Positions 43,459 to 54,780 of a stretch of 64,000 bases of DNA are shown one piece after another (within the stretch, counting starts at the first letter, position 1; each line of letters begins with the position of its first letter). This stretch comes from Dendrocalamus latiflorus. Lineage: Eukaryota > Streptophyta > Magnoliopsida > Poales > Poaceae. Where the stretch lies: NCBI GenBank assembly GCA_017311315.1, contig CM029645.1:62001-126000 (forward strand). The letters are read 5' to 3'. Below the pieces are notes generated by a model. It searched no databases. It was not told the origin of the DNA and saw only the letters and a list, made by a program, of their open reading frames with translations. Position numbers and translations under genes: made by a program.

Positions 43459-43995
43459 CCTTCTGAGAGACCATGTGGAGGTGACCACATGTTTATGATG
43501 AGTAATTGACAAGTATGTTGCAAAGATTGAGTTTGGTTTGAGTGATTTGTGCCAGGTCGATATTTGGCGCAGTCGGGTATGGTTAGATGGTCTTATTGCA
43601 TATTTTCCTTCCCGATTGGTCGTTTAGGCAATATCTTGCTTGAGTATGGTTTATTGATGCTATTTATGTTTACTTGTGTCGAGCGGTGCTATGTGATATG
43701 TTTATTGTCTGTGATGGCTGCAGGACGTCGAGGAGGAATCGTGGTGAGGTGCGGAGGACCGGACTAGGCGCATGTGGTGCCGAGGTCAGAACGGTCGAGG
43801 TGTGCCGAAGACGACGTGGACTCGTGGGGCTGCGAGGCTTGGAAGGCAAGAAATGAGGAAGCTTCCCGGAAGGTGCACGAGGGGCGTTTTGGAGAATACG
43901 CAAAACTGCACTAAAGCAAGCGGATTATGGATAAAGCACTAGAGTTGGTGGAGGCTTAGTGGGTAAAGAGAGGATCAAACTCATTAGTGGGAGGC

Positions 43996-44004
43996 TATAA
44001 AAGG
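43996..44004 (+). promoter_or_regulatory. TATA box of element 2 5' LTR
   Basis: TATAAAAGG, also in the 3' LTR at 53636-53644, in the same relative place (532 bp from the LTR start). Confidence 0.65.
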
Positions 44005-44842
44005 AGGGTGTCTCCTGCATGGTCTTCATGTCTTTAGGGGGTTGGTTTTGCTTTGTATTGCTTTGAGGCTTTAGTGGTTGAGAGTTGTTGAGGAGAGGCA
44101 GAAGTCTGTGTGCTTTGTCTCCTTCGATGCTTCTCTGAGTGTGGGTGCTCATGTGTTCTTGAGAAGAGACATGTAGCTTGTGCTCTCAATCCAATCATGT
44201 ATGGGGTTGTAGGGATGGATTGAGTTGATACTCTATGTAATCTTTCATCTCTCTTCCTTAATATCAATCTGAGATGGCTTTGTTTGAGTTTGATTGAGTT
44301 CTTGCTTCTCTGGTTGGGTTTTCTCTTCGATGCTCTCTAGGCTTGATTTCTCAATTTTTGTTTTTGTGTTGATTCTTGCTGAGGAGTAGCAAAATGGGTT
44401 GCTCTGTGATGGAATTGCATTTCTAGACCCTTTGGTCAACTAGTTCCAAGAGCAAAATGATCGAATCAGGAGAATCCAATTTTCTTCAGCCTGTGCCCTG
44501 TTCATTCCCTGTTTTCCATTTCTAGGGTTTTGATGTAGTTCGTGTTTCCCTTCATGAGATGGCATGAAACTTGGCATGTTAAGTCCTGAGGCTATTAAGT
44601 AGCTATCCTCAAAGTTTTGTTTTTTTGTTGCAGCTCTCTGTAGTTTTCAGGTTTTTGTCCCAAATCTGAATTTCTTGCTTTTGAGTTGGTTTTCTTGGTT
44701 CCCTATGCTCCTCTGGTTATTTAAAAGGTTATCTTGCAGTTCTGGACCGAGAGATCAAGAAGCAAGTCCCAAATTTCTTGCTGTAAGGAACCCTGAGTTT
44801 GCAATCTAAAGTTTTCAGTCTGCAGTTCTGTTTTTTGGGGGG

Positions 44843-44992
44843 ACCGATCAGACCTGGTAGTAAATGGCGGTTAGACCGGCATTTGAGGGGCGGTCAGACC
44901 AGCACACTATGGGCGATCTGACCAGAGCCTATAGGGCGGTCTGACTGGCCCCTAAAGGGCGGTCTGACCGGCACTGGGCAGTTCGACCGGCC
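44843..44992 (+). repeat. 23-bp tandem repeat of near-palindromic CGGTCTGACCG units
   Basis: Units begin at 44866, 44889, 44912, 44935 and 44958, exactly 23 bp apart, with related half-units before and after. The core is CGGTCWGACCG, two five-base arms around one base. The 3' LTR (54521-54601) has fewer copies. Confidence 0.9.
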
Positions 44993-45231
44993 CCGGCTGA
45001 GATTTCGTTTGTGGATTCTCTTGGTTAGCTTTGATCTTTTTAGATGTCCTTTGCCTAGTTGTTCTCTCTCTATGTAGCTTGTATTTTCTGTGGGCATAAC
45101 TCTTTTCTTTTTCTTCATAGCATTTGTTGCTATTGGAGAAGAACGTGTTTAAGTGGATACTTGAGTTGGGGGACGAATTTTTGAGAGCGACATTCACCCC
45201 CCCCCTCTGTCGCTGATTTCGATCCAACAAT

Positions 45232-45243
45232 TGGTATTAGAGC
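45232..45243 (+). other. Primer-binding site of element 2, one mismatch
   Basis: TGGTATTAGAGC differs from the Met-tRNA complement TGGTATCAGAGC by one C to T change in a CAG context. Priming by initiator tRNA would be weakened. Confidence 0.85.
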
Positions 45244-45285
45244 CAGTTAGCTCTTTTCCATAGATCTTAACCAGTCTCTAGAGCC

Positions 45286-48197
45286 ATGGCGACAGACAAG
45301 TACTCGACCAAGCCCCCGGTCTTCGATGGGATCGACTATCCCTTCTGGAAGAGCCGGATGGAGACTTACATCCAGGCCTAGGGCTACGCCATCTGGCGTA
45401 AGGTCAAAGTACGATATGTTGTTCCTGCCGATGAGAAAATCAACGCTGGAAACATGCTTGATGTTGAGGCGAATGCAAAGGCAAGGAACATCATAATCCA
45501 GGGGTTGAGCAGAAGCGAGTTCGATCGCATCTCTCATCTGTCGTCGGCCTTCGACATCTGGAGACCCTCGATGCATACCATGAGGGCACCACCCAGATTA
45601 AGACGGTTCGACAGGACCAGTTCAAGTAGATTACAACAAGTTTGAAATGCTCGCTGGTGAGTCCTTGGATGAGTGCTTTGCGCGTTTTCACAAGATTCGG
45701 AGCAATCTTCGAGCGGTCGGTCTCACATACCCCGACTCGAATAATGCTCGACAGATATTGTCTGCTCTCGATTTGCGTGTTTGGGAGATGAAGGTGACCA
45801 CGATTAAAGACACGACCGACCTCTCGACCCTAACTCTTGACGCGTTGTACTCATGCCTTAAGACTCACGAGATTGACATAGTCTCTCGTAGGTCGAAGTC
45901 GCAGCCGATGGCCTTAGTCACCGATCCCGGCTCTACTTCTGGTTCTTCTGACTTTTCTTCTGGATTCTCTCTTGCTGCTCTCTGTGACATAACTGATGAT
46001 CAGTTAGAGCAGCTTACAGATGAGCAGTTAGCCCTCTTAGCTAGAAAGTTTTCTCATGCTTACAAGAGAAGGAGGGACAGAAAGAGAGGAGGACCCGTGA
46101 TCTGCTTCGAGTGTGGTGGCCCCAACCATATTCGGGCAAACTGCCCCAAGCTGGAGAAGGGCAAGAGCGACTACGGCGGCGTGAGCAAGAACGACTACAT
46201 CGACAAGAACCGCAACAAGAAGCTCTCAGCTCACGCCCAAGGCAAGAAGAAGTTCCGCAACCTTGGCAAAACCAAGAGGCTCTTCCATCGCGTCCTCACC
46301 GCCTTCGACGACCTCGATCTCAGCGAGGTGGAGTGGTGGAGCGACGATGATGGGAAGGACGAGCATGTGCTTCATGGCCCTTGAGGGCGAAGTGCGCGAG
46401 CGAAGTGAGCGACAGCGAGCTGTACTCCAACTCCGATGAGGTATACCCTTCCTATGACCAGCTTAATGATGCTTTTCTTAAGCTAGGTAAATTCCATGCT
46501 CGATCTAGAGCTAGGGTTAGCGAGTTGGAGAAGGAAGTAGAGAGCTTGTCACGGAAGCTTACTTCCCTTAGATCTGCTCCCTCCCATGACGATTACGATG
46601 TTTGTACTGCTTTGCTCGGTGACATGGAGAAATTAAGGACGTCTCATGATTGTTTGTCTTTTGAGCTTGACATGCTTAAGGTGGAGAATGTTAGTCTTTT
46701 GACTGAACTAGAGATGAGTAGGATTGTTACTCCTTCATCTACTGTTGTTGAGACTACATCTTGCACCTCATATGAGGATAAAGACAATACATTTAGAGGT
46801 CTTTATACTATGCTCCTTGATCTGCCCGAGTCTTGTGAAAATTGCAATAATTTGAAGTTGAACTTAAAACGGGCAATCATAAAATTGCTGAGTTGCATAC
46901 TTCACTACTTGAGCCTATTGTTTCTTGCACCAACTGTCCAAAATTAACCCTTGAGCTTGAGTCTGTTTCTAAGCAATTTCAAGAAGTGATTGATCATAAC
47001 AACAAATTGGCTCAGTATGCGACTAAGGATCCTTTTAGCTCACCATGCATGAGTTGTGAAAAACTAAAACTTGAACCTGTTGATTTGAATGAAAAATATG
47101 TGAAGCTAACTAAGGACCTTCTAGTGAGCCACCAATTAATTGTGATGTGATTGTTGAGAAGGGGGAGAAGCTCAAGGTTAAGTTAGAGACGCTTAGCGAC
47201 GTGAACCAAATTGCTAGCAGTAGGACTATCCCTTCCGAGTCGGCTATGCATGCACAAGCCATTCACTCTTCTGCTATTGGTTCTTCTGCTCCCTTACCTT
47301 CTGCTGTCTCTTCTTCCCCTTGCTCTTTTTGCACCTCTCTCTTTCGGAAGTGTCAGTATCTTATGAACACTCTCGAGAGATTTGTAGGAGGCGAGAAGAA
47401 GCTAAATCTTATTCTAGACTAATCTAAGATTTGCAGATTCAATCAGTGTCTAGGATATAATTTCTATGAGGACATTAGGAAGCATCCACCTGCCGTGCTT
47501 AGACTCATAGCCGCAGGTGTGATCGAGGTCGAGCCCAGAACTGAGAAAGTTCAATTCAAGTCATCGGGCTTTGTCCAAGGGATTTCTGACAGCAAAGTGA
47601 GTCCACATGTTGCTTTGGCCTCTCAGAAGGCGAAGCCTCATCATGCTACTTCTACCTCTCAGAAGGTGAAGTATCATTGCACCTTCTGTCAGAAGGATGG
47701 ACATTTGATCGATCGATGCTTCAGGCGCACCAAGATCGCGCGGAGAGACCGTGTTGAGGCTCTTAGGTGTATTCAGGGTCAGCCCCAGACCTTGAGTGCA
47801 CTTAAGACCAACATGAGGTCTAGGCTTTGCTTCTGTTGATGGTTTTGGGCAGCATCGAGGACTTGATTTTTCCGAGTTTTCTGGTTTTCGTCCTCATGCT
47901 CCCTTTGGTCGTGACTTTCGCCATTCTGTGGGTAGATCTCGTTTCCCCCATCGAGATGTCTACCCGCGGCGTGATCAGCATGTTGCTGGTGTTCCGACTT
48001 GCTCTCCCATAGCAGTCGAACCCAACAACAGCTCCAGGTCTGCTCATGGACCTTTTGCTTCTTTGAGCGACAGAGAGCGTAGGGTAGATAGAGGTCAGTC
48101 GTGTGTGGCTACTTCTTCTACTCGACGTGTTAATCAGTATTGGGTGCCAAAATCACTCTTGATTTACCCCAGTACTGGGACTTTACTCTCTCGTTGA
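45286..48197 (+). pseudogene. gag: gag of element 2, broken by stops, frameshifts and small deletions
   Basis: Homologous to element 1 gag along its length. ATG 45286 is followed by the same capsid-like start. Lesions include TAG for CAG near 45378-45383, a one-base loss near 45560, a deletion near 45627, a deletion and rearrangement near 46355-46400, and several further frame changes (near 46880, 47145 and 47420). Both CCHC knuckles are still encoded (46103-46144 and 47678-47719), and most of the CxxC ladder can be followed. The gag frame ends at TGA 48195-48197, the same place relative to pol as in element 1. No functional Gag can be made. Confidence 0.9.
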
Positions 48198-51100
48198 CTC
48201 AGGTTCGCCGGGCAGGGAAAAGAGAGGTTAGGCTCGTTGACTCCGGGTGTTCTCGACACATGACCGGAGACTCTCGTTGGTTCTCTTCCCTAGCCCGTGC
48301 TCTAGGTGATGAGACAATCACCTTCGGAGACGCTTCGTCTGGGCGCGTCATCGCCAAAGCTACAGTGCGTGTTAATGAATTTTTTATTTTAAAAGATGTT
48401 GCATTGGTTAGTAAACTGCAGTATAATTTATTTTCTGTTTCTCAGCTTATCGATGACGGCCTGAGGTGAGCTTTAAGAAAAACACTTGCAAAATTCTTGA
48501 TTCTTCGGGTAGTCTGGTTCGCAGGATTTCTCGTTATGGGAGGATCTTTCGTGCTGATTTTTCTGAGTCTTCTGGTGATCCTCTCCGGTGTTTAGTTGTT
48601 TCTGAGTCCCGTGACCTTACTTTCTGGCATAGGGGACTTGGTCATATTGGATTTGACCATTTGACCCGAGTTAGCGGCCGCGATCTCATTCGTGGTCTGC
48701 CGAAACTCAAGATGGTCAAAGATATTGTTTGTGCTCCTTGCCGGCACGGCAAGATGGTTGCCGCTTCTCACCCTCCGGTCACAGTAACTATGACCGATGC
48801 ACCAGGACAGCTGCTCCACATAGACACAGTTGGACCAGTTCGAGTGCAGTCAGCAGGAGGGAAGTGGTATGTTCTTGTTGTGGTCGATGACTTCTCGAGG
48901 TTCTCTTAGGTGTTTTTCTTAGCCTTGAAGGATGAGACGTTTACATATTTCCGAGGTCTTTTTAGTAGGATTTCTGTTGAGCTCCCGGGTGCCTTACGAG
49001 CGATCTGCAGTGGCAATGGCACGGAATTCAAGAATTTCTACTTTGAGAGGTTCTGCGATGAGACAGGTGTAGAGTACCAGTTTTCTTCTCCGCACGTCCC
49101 ACAGCAGAATGGCGTCGTGGAGAGGAAGAACCGTACCTTGGTTGAGATGGCCAGGACGATGATTGATGAGTATTCTACACCTAGGAAGTTTGGGTTGAGG
49201 CCATAGCGACCGCGTGCCATGTTTCGAACAGAGTCTTTCTTCAGGCACACTTGCATCGCACTTCTTATGAGTTGAGATATGGGTGAAAACCCAATGTCTC
49301 ATATTTTCGTGTGTTTGGTTGCAAGTGTTTTATTCTGAAGTCTGGGAATCTAGACAAATTCGAGTCACGTTCTTGTGATGGTATCTTTCTAGGTTACTCG
49401 ACTTCTTCGCGGGCGTATAGGGTTTGGAACCACGAGTCTAATAAGATGGTAGAGACCTGTGAGGTGACCTTCGACGAGACCAGTCCGGGGACTAGGCCCG
49501 ATATCTCAGGTTCTTTAGAGCAGTCCGAGCCCATCTTTGTGGACGATGAGGATGATGGAGATGAGGGTTGTCTACCCGATCCTGTTCCTCATCCTCCCCT
49601 TGAGGTGCCTTCTTCCACTGCAAGTCCAGGTGATCAGCCCATACCTTCTCCTTCCTCTGGAGCTAGTGGCTTTGTTCCTACCTCGTCAGCTCATGAGGTA
49701 GAGGTCACTTCTTCTTCTCATCCAAGACCTCCTCGATATATCCAGAAAGACCACCATTCCGAGCAGATGATTGGAGATCTCTTTGAGCGAGTCGCGCGCT
49801 CAAAGTCTGGCATGTCATATTTCTGTCTCCATTCTACCTTTGTTGCCTCATTCGAGCCTAAGGACGTTTGTCATGCTCTTTCTGATGAGTCTTGGGTCAA
49901 TCCCATGCATGAGGAGTTAGAAAAATAGCAGAGTGAGGATGGTGTTGTCATTCGGAACAAGGCTAGACTGGTAGCTTAGAGGTTCTCCCAGGTTGAGGGT
50001 CTAGATTTTGAGGAGACCTTTGCCCCTGTAGCTAGACTTGAGGCCATTAGAATTCTGCTTGCTTTCGCAACTTCTAAGGGTTTCAAGCTTTACCAGATGG
50101 ATGTCAAGAGTGCCTTACTCAATGGCTTTATTGAGGAAGAGGTATATGTGAGACAGCCTCCAGGTTTCGAGAACCCCAAATACCCAAACCATGTCTACAA
50201 GCTTTCCAAAGCCTTGTATGGACTTAAGCAGGCCCCTAGAGCTTGGTATGAGAGGCTTAAGTCCTATTTGCTGAGTCATGGTTTTGAGATGGGTAAGGTG
50301 GATAAGACCTTGTTCATTCGCCGGCATAGCACTGACCTTCTGCTCGTCCAGATTTATATGGATGACATCATCTTTGGTAACTCTTCCCATGCTCTCGTTT
50401 CACAGTTCTCAGATGTCATGAGCACCGAGTTTGAGATGAGCATGATGGGTGAGTTGACCTTCTTCCTTGGCTTCCAGATCAAGCAGACTCGGGAGGGTAC
50501 TTTCTTGCATAAGGGCAAGTACACTCGTGACCTCTTAAGACGCTTTGACATGAGTGATGGTAAGCCCGTGTCAACTCCCATGGCATCCACAGCTTCTCTT
50601 GACCCAGATAAGGATGGCAGCCAGTTGTTCAGAAGGAGTATCGCAGCATGATTAGCTCCCTCTTGTACCTCACTGCCTCGAGACCGGACATACACTTTGC
50701 TGCGTGTCTGTGTGCTCGCTTTTCAGGCTTCTCCTCGCGTATCTCACCGCCAGGCGGTGAAGCGCATCCTTCGGTACCTTCGAGCTACCATTGACTATGG
50801 TGTTTGGAACTCTTCCTCGTCCTGTCTTTCCTTGAGAGCCTACTCGGACGCAGACTTTGCTGGCTATAGGATAGATAGGAAGAGCACTTCAGGCACCTGC
50901 CAGTTCATTGGCACTTCTCTAGTTTCTTGGTCCTCGAGGAAGCAGTCCGATGTTGCACTGTCCACCGCAGAGGCCAAGTACGTTGCTGCTGCCAGTTGCT
51001 GCAGCCAGGTACTTTGGATGGTCTCGACCCTGCGGGACTTTGAGTTAGTTATCGACAGTGTTCCACTCTTTTGTGATAACACTTCTGCGATTAACATTGC

Positions 51101-51308
51101 TAAGAACCCGGTGCAGCATTCTCGGACCAAGCACATTGATATCAGATATCACTTCCTTCGAGACCATGTGGAGAAGGGTGACATAGTGCTCGAGTTCGTG
51201 GAGAGGGACCACCAGTTGGCTGATATCTTTACCAAGCCTTTGGATAGCTCTAGGTTTTCAGCCTTGCGGGGAGAGCTTGGGGTGGTCTGTCCTTATGGAC
51301 TGTTGTGA
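48140..51308 (+). pseudogene. pol: pol of element 2, broken
   Basis: Protease DSGC (about 48239-48250), integrase, reverse transcriptase and RNase H segments appear in order but in several frames: 48140-48469, 48466-48909, 48910-49206, 49311-49928, 50097-50651 and 50697-51308. Lesions include a stop replacing Trp near 48907-48909, frameshifts near 48460, 49195 and 50625, and an about 80-bp deletion near 49925 that removes early RT. The RT active box is normal (YMDD, Asp 50361-50363). The RNase H motif reads STAEAKYVA with Lys at 50976-50978 where element 1 has the catalytic Glu. The second integrase Asp context is also changed (CSGNGTE instead of RSDNGTE). Confidence 0.9.
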
Positions 51309-53092
51309 GGGGGAGTTTGGTGCTTCATGCTTTATCATGTTAATTATGCTCTTACTCCTTTCTGTTGCATTGCATACGGGTGCATTGGGTTAGTCCTTCT
51401 AGCATAGATTAGAGTGCTTCTCTTGTCTAGCTGTCTAGACTTCTTACTCTTATCTTGTGATTCTAGGATGCTGCTTATTAGCTGTTTCTCTTCTCACTAG
51501 GTTGAGCTTACTCGCTACTTATAGGTTCTAGCAAGGGTTGGGCCACCCTTGGGTAGACAGGGTACGCGTTTGCTCCTTAGTGTATTAGATGATCAGTTGA
51601 TAGTCCTAGAGTCATATGGGGTAGATGAGAGTCAGTCTGAGCTATAGTATCCTCTATATCTTGTCTATGCTTTAAGGACTACCTTTTCTGTTTTTCTTGC
51701 CAGTTTTTTTATTTTATCGCTTTGGTTCAGGGGGGGTTCATTTGGGAGCTTCTAGATCTTAATATTGTTATAACTCAACTTAAACTAAAAGTTGCATCAC
51801 ATGTTGAGGGGGAACTGGATTTTCTCGCATTTCATTCTGCATTGTAATATAACTACATGGAGCCTTGATTATTATCCTTTTATGACATGTTTACAATGTT
51901 TTACATCTTGCCATGATTTGTACTTACTTGCTAGATTGATCATGATTTTATATGTGTAGTCAAGTCTTTGCCATGATAGGTTGATTAAGATGCACAACTT
52001 GAATTAATTCATGTCATGTTAGCTTTTGAGACTAGTCTGCCTTTAGTTATATTCTCATGATTCATGTCATGTCAAATAGGCTAAGTTGAGTCTTGAATCT
52101 TTGTTGAGCTTTAGATTGAGCTATGCTAGTTTTTGATGAAGCATGCGTTAGTACACCCGTTTGTGAAAGCAAAAAGATCTCTTTTGTGCGAAAAAACTGA
52201 TCTCACCAATTCTTTCTCATGAGACGGCTTGCCATTGCACTAGGCATGAACTCAGGGGGAGTTTTAGATGACCAAAACCATCTTCTTAAGCTTCTTGCTT
52301 GGAGTGGTCGTATAAGGCTTGAGATCTAGCACATGACTAAACAAAAATCTGGTTGGAAACAACCATGAGATTTCTTAAGAAAAACATGTCAGTTGTGCTA
52401 AATTTGTTAAAAATTACAAGACTTACAAGTACATGAATAAATGTATCATTCTTGAACTTGTAGCACTCTAAATTGACTCAATACTAGCTTCTTGGTTCCA
52501 CTTAGACTATTGACATGGTTTGCATTATATTGGATACCTTTAGCTAGACTAGAATCATGGTTGACTTGACATGCTAGGAAATTCGACTAAATTTCAGATT
52601 GTGACTTATTTGGCTTAGCTTGATTACACATGTCTTGTCATGATCTTGATAGCATACTTATGTGTTATGGCTTGATGTAATTCTCATATGGTCATTTTGG
52701 ATAATCTTCATGGCTCTAAATGCTTAGAATAAACCAACTTTAACCATTTCATCCATTTTTGTGACATTATTCTCTCTTTTGCATTCTTGATGTGTTTATT
52801 GCCAAAAGGGGGAGAATAGTAGGAGAAAAAGCCATATTCGTGGTTTTCTTGGAGTTTTTGTGAAAAACTTGCTCTTTCTTTTGCTCCTTATCGACATGGT
52901 CATTAGCATCATTTTCTTCTTTGGACCATGTTTGACTCTTGTTCATTTGGAGCTTTTGTGGAAAACTTGCTCTTTCTTTTGCTCATTGTCAACATGGTCA
53001 TTAGCATCATTTTCTTCTTTGGACCATGTTTGACTTTCTTTCTTTTCAAACTCAACCTTTTCGTTTTTTCTGGGTTTGTCAATATACTCATC
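51309..53092 (+). other. 3' non-coding region of element 2
   Basis: Alignable by eye with 25167-26861. AGGGGGA boxes at 51308-51315, 51807-51814, 52254-52261 and 52807-52814. The block 52168-52261 is nearly identical to 26033-26126. It differs by a tandem duplication of about 98 bp (around 52848-53043), absent from element 1. Confidence 0.75.
52848..53043 (+). repeat. Tandem duplication of about 98 bp, specific to element 2
   Basis: GAAAAACTTGCTCTTTCTTTTGC..ATGGTCATTAGCATCATTTTC..GGACCATGTTTGACT occurs twice, offset 98 bp. Element 1 has a single counterpart (about 26718-26813). The hydrophobic frame across it is a by-product. Confidence 0.85.
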
Positions 53093-53103
53093 AAGGGGGA
53101 GAT
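53093..53103 (+). other. Polypurine tract of element 2
   Basis: AAGGGGGAGAT immediately before TGAGAG of the 3' LTR, identical to element 1. Confidence 0.9.
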
Positions 53104-54780
53104 TGAGAGACCATGTCGAGGTGACCACATATTTATGATGAGTAATTGACAAGTATGTTGCAAAGATTGAGTTTGGTTTGAGTGATTTGTGCCAGGTCGA
53201 TATTTGGCGCAGTCGGGTATGGTTAGATGGTCTTATTGCATATTTTCCTTCCCGATTGGTCGTTTAGGCAATATCTTGCTTGAGTATGGTTTATTGATGC
53301 TATTTATGTTTACTTGTGTCGAGCGGTGCTATGTGATATGTTTATTGTCTGTGATGGCTGCAGGACGTCGAGGAGGAATCGTGGTGAGGTGCGGAGGACC
53401 GGACTAGGCGCATGTGGTGCTGAGGTCAGAACGGTCGAGGTGTGCCGAAGACGACGTGGACTCGTGGGGCTGCGAGGCTTGGAAGGCAAGAAATGAGGAA
53501 GCTTCCCGGAAGGTGCACGAGGGGCGTTTTGGAGAATACGCAAAACTGCACTAAAGCAAGCGGATTATGGATAAAGCACTAGAGTTGGTGGAGGCTTAGT
53601 GGGTAAAGAGAGGATCAAACTCATTAGTGGGAGGCTATAAAAGGAGGGTGTCTCCTGCATGGTCTTCATGTCTTTAGGGGGTTGGTTTTGCTTTGTATTG
53701 CTTTGAGGCTTTAGTGGTTGAGAGTTGTTGAGGAGAGGCAGAAGTCTGTGTGCTTTGTCTCCTTCGATGCTTCTCTGAGTGTGGGTGCTCATGTGTTCTT
53801 GAGAAGAGACATGTAGCTTGTGCTCTCAATCCAATCATGTATGGGGTTGTAGGGATGGATTGAGTTGATACTCTATGTAATCTTTCATCTCTCTTCCTTA
53901 ATATCAATCTGAGATGGCTTTGTTTGAGTTTGATTGAGTTCTTGCTTCTCTGGTTGGGTTTTCTCTTCGATGCTCTCTAGGCTTGATTTCTCAATTTTTT
54001 GTTTTTGTGTTGATTCTTGCTGAGGAGTAGCAAAATGGGTTGCTCTGTGATGGAATTGCATTTCTAGACCCTTTGGTCAACTAGTTCCAAGAGCAAAATG
54101 ATCGAATCAGGAGAATCCAATTTTCTTCAGCCTGTGCCCTGTTCATTCCCTGTTTTCCATTTCTAGGGTTTTGATGTAGTTCGTGTTTCCCTTCATGAGA
54201 TGGCATGAAACTTGGCATGTTAAGTCCTGAGGCTATTAAGTAGCTATCCTCAAAGTTTTATGGTCAAAGGATTAGAGATTAGATGGGAATTTGAGTTTTT
54301 GTTGCAGCTCTCTGTAGTTTTCAGGTTTTTGTCCCAAATCTGAATTTCTTGCTTTTGAGTTGGTTTTTCTTGGTTCCCTAAGCTCCTCTGGTTATTTAAA
54401 AGGTTATCTTGCAGTTCTGGACCGAGTGATCAAGAAGCAAGTCCCAAATTTCTTGCTGTAAGGAACCCTGAGTTTGCAATCTAAAGTTTTCAGTCTGCAG
54501 TTCTGTTTTTTGAGGGGGGGACCGGTCAGACCGGGTAGTAAATGGCGGTCAGACCGGCACACTATGGGCGGTCTGACCGGCCCTGGGCAGTTCGACCGGC
54601 CCCGGCTGAGATTTCGTTTGTGGATTCCCTTTGTTAGCTTTGATCTTTTTAGATGTCCTTTGCCTAGTTGTTTTGTCTCTGTGCGGCTTGTATTTTCTGT
54701 GGGCATAACTCTTTTCTTTTTCTTCATAGCATTTGTTGCTATTGGAGAAGAACGTGTTTGAGTGGATACTTGAGTTAGGG
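53104..54780 (+). repeat. 3' LTR of element 2, truncated
   Basis: Matches the 5' LTR from TGAGAGACC to GATACTTGAGTTAGGGG, then changes abruptly at about 54780. The terminal GACGAATTTTTGAGAG..CCAACA portion is missing. TATA box 53636-53644. Only two full 23-bp palindrome units (54544, 54567) plus edge copies. Confidence 0.9.
54521..54601 (+). repeat. Short version of the 23-bp palindrome repeat in the 3' LTR
   Basis: CCGGTCAGACCGG-type cores at 54521, 54544 and 54567 (23-bp spacing) and a half-unit at 54587. This LTR carries the better-conserved cores. Confidence 0.88.

Larger units (their letters stand above)
43464..45229 (+). repeat. 5' LTR of element 2 (1766 bp)
   Basis: Starts TGAGAGACCATGTGG and ends TCCAACA. 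TATA box at 43996-44004. A 23-bp-period repeat of CGGTCTGACCG palindromes lies at 44843-44992. Compared with the 3' LTR it lacks about 35 bp near 44617 and has three extra 23-bp units. Confidence 0.92.
43464..54780 (+). mobile_element. Second SIRE/Maximus-type copia element (element 2), degenerate, 3' LTR end missing
   Basis: Same plan and orientation as element 1. 5' LTR 43464-45229, primer site with one mismatch, gag and pol remnants, non-coding tail, polypurine tract, and a 3' LTR (53104-54780) whose last 60-odd bases are absent. Coding similarity to element 1 is high throughout, but there are many frameshifts, stops and an about 80-bp deletion in RT. The first 1.15 kb of the two LTRs is almost identical, while the last 0.5 kb differs strongly. 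The left flank CCTTC (43459-43463) cannot be matched because the right end is lost. Confidence 0.93.
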
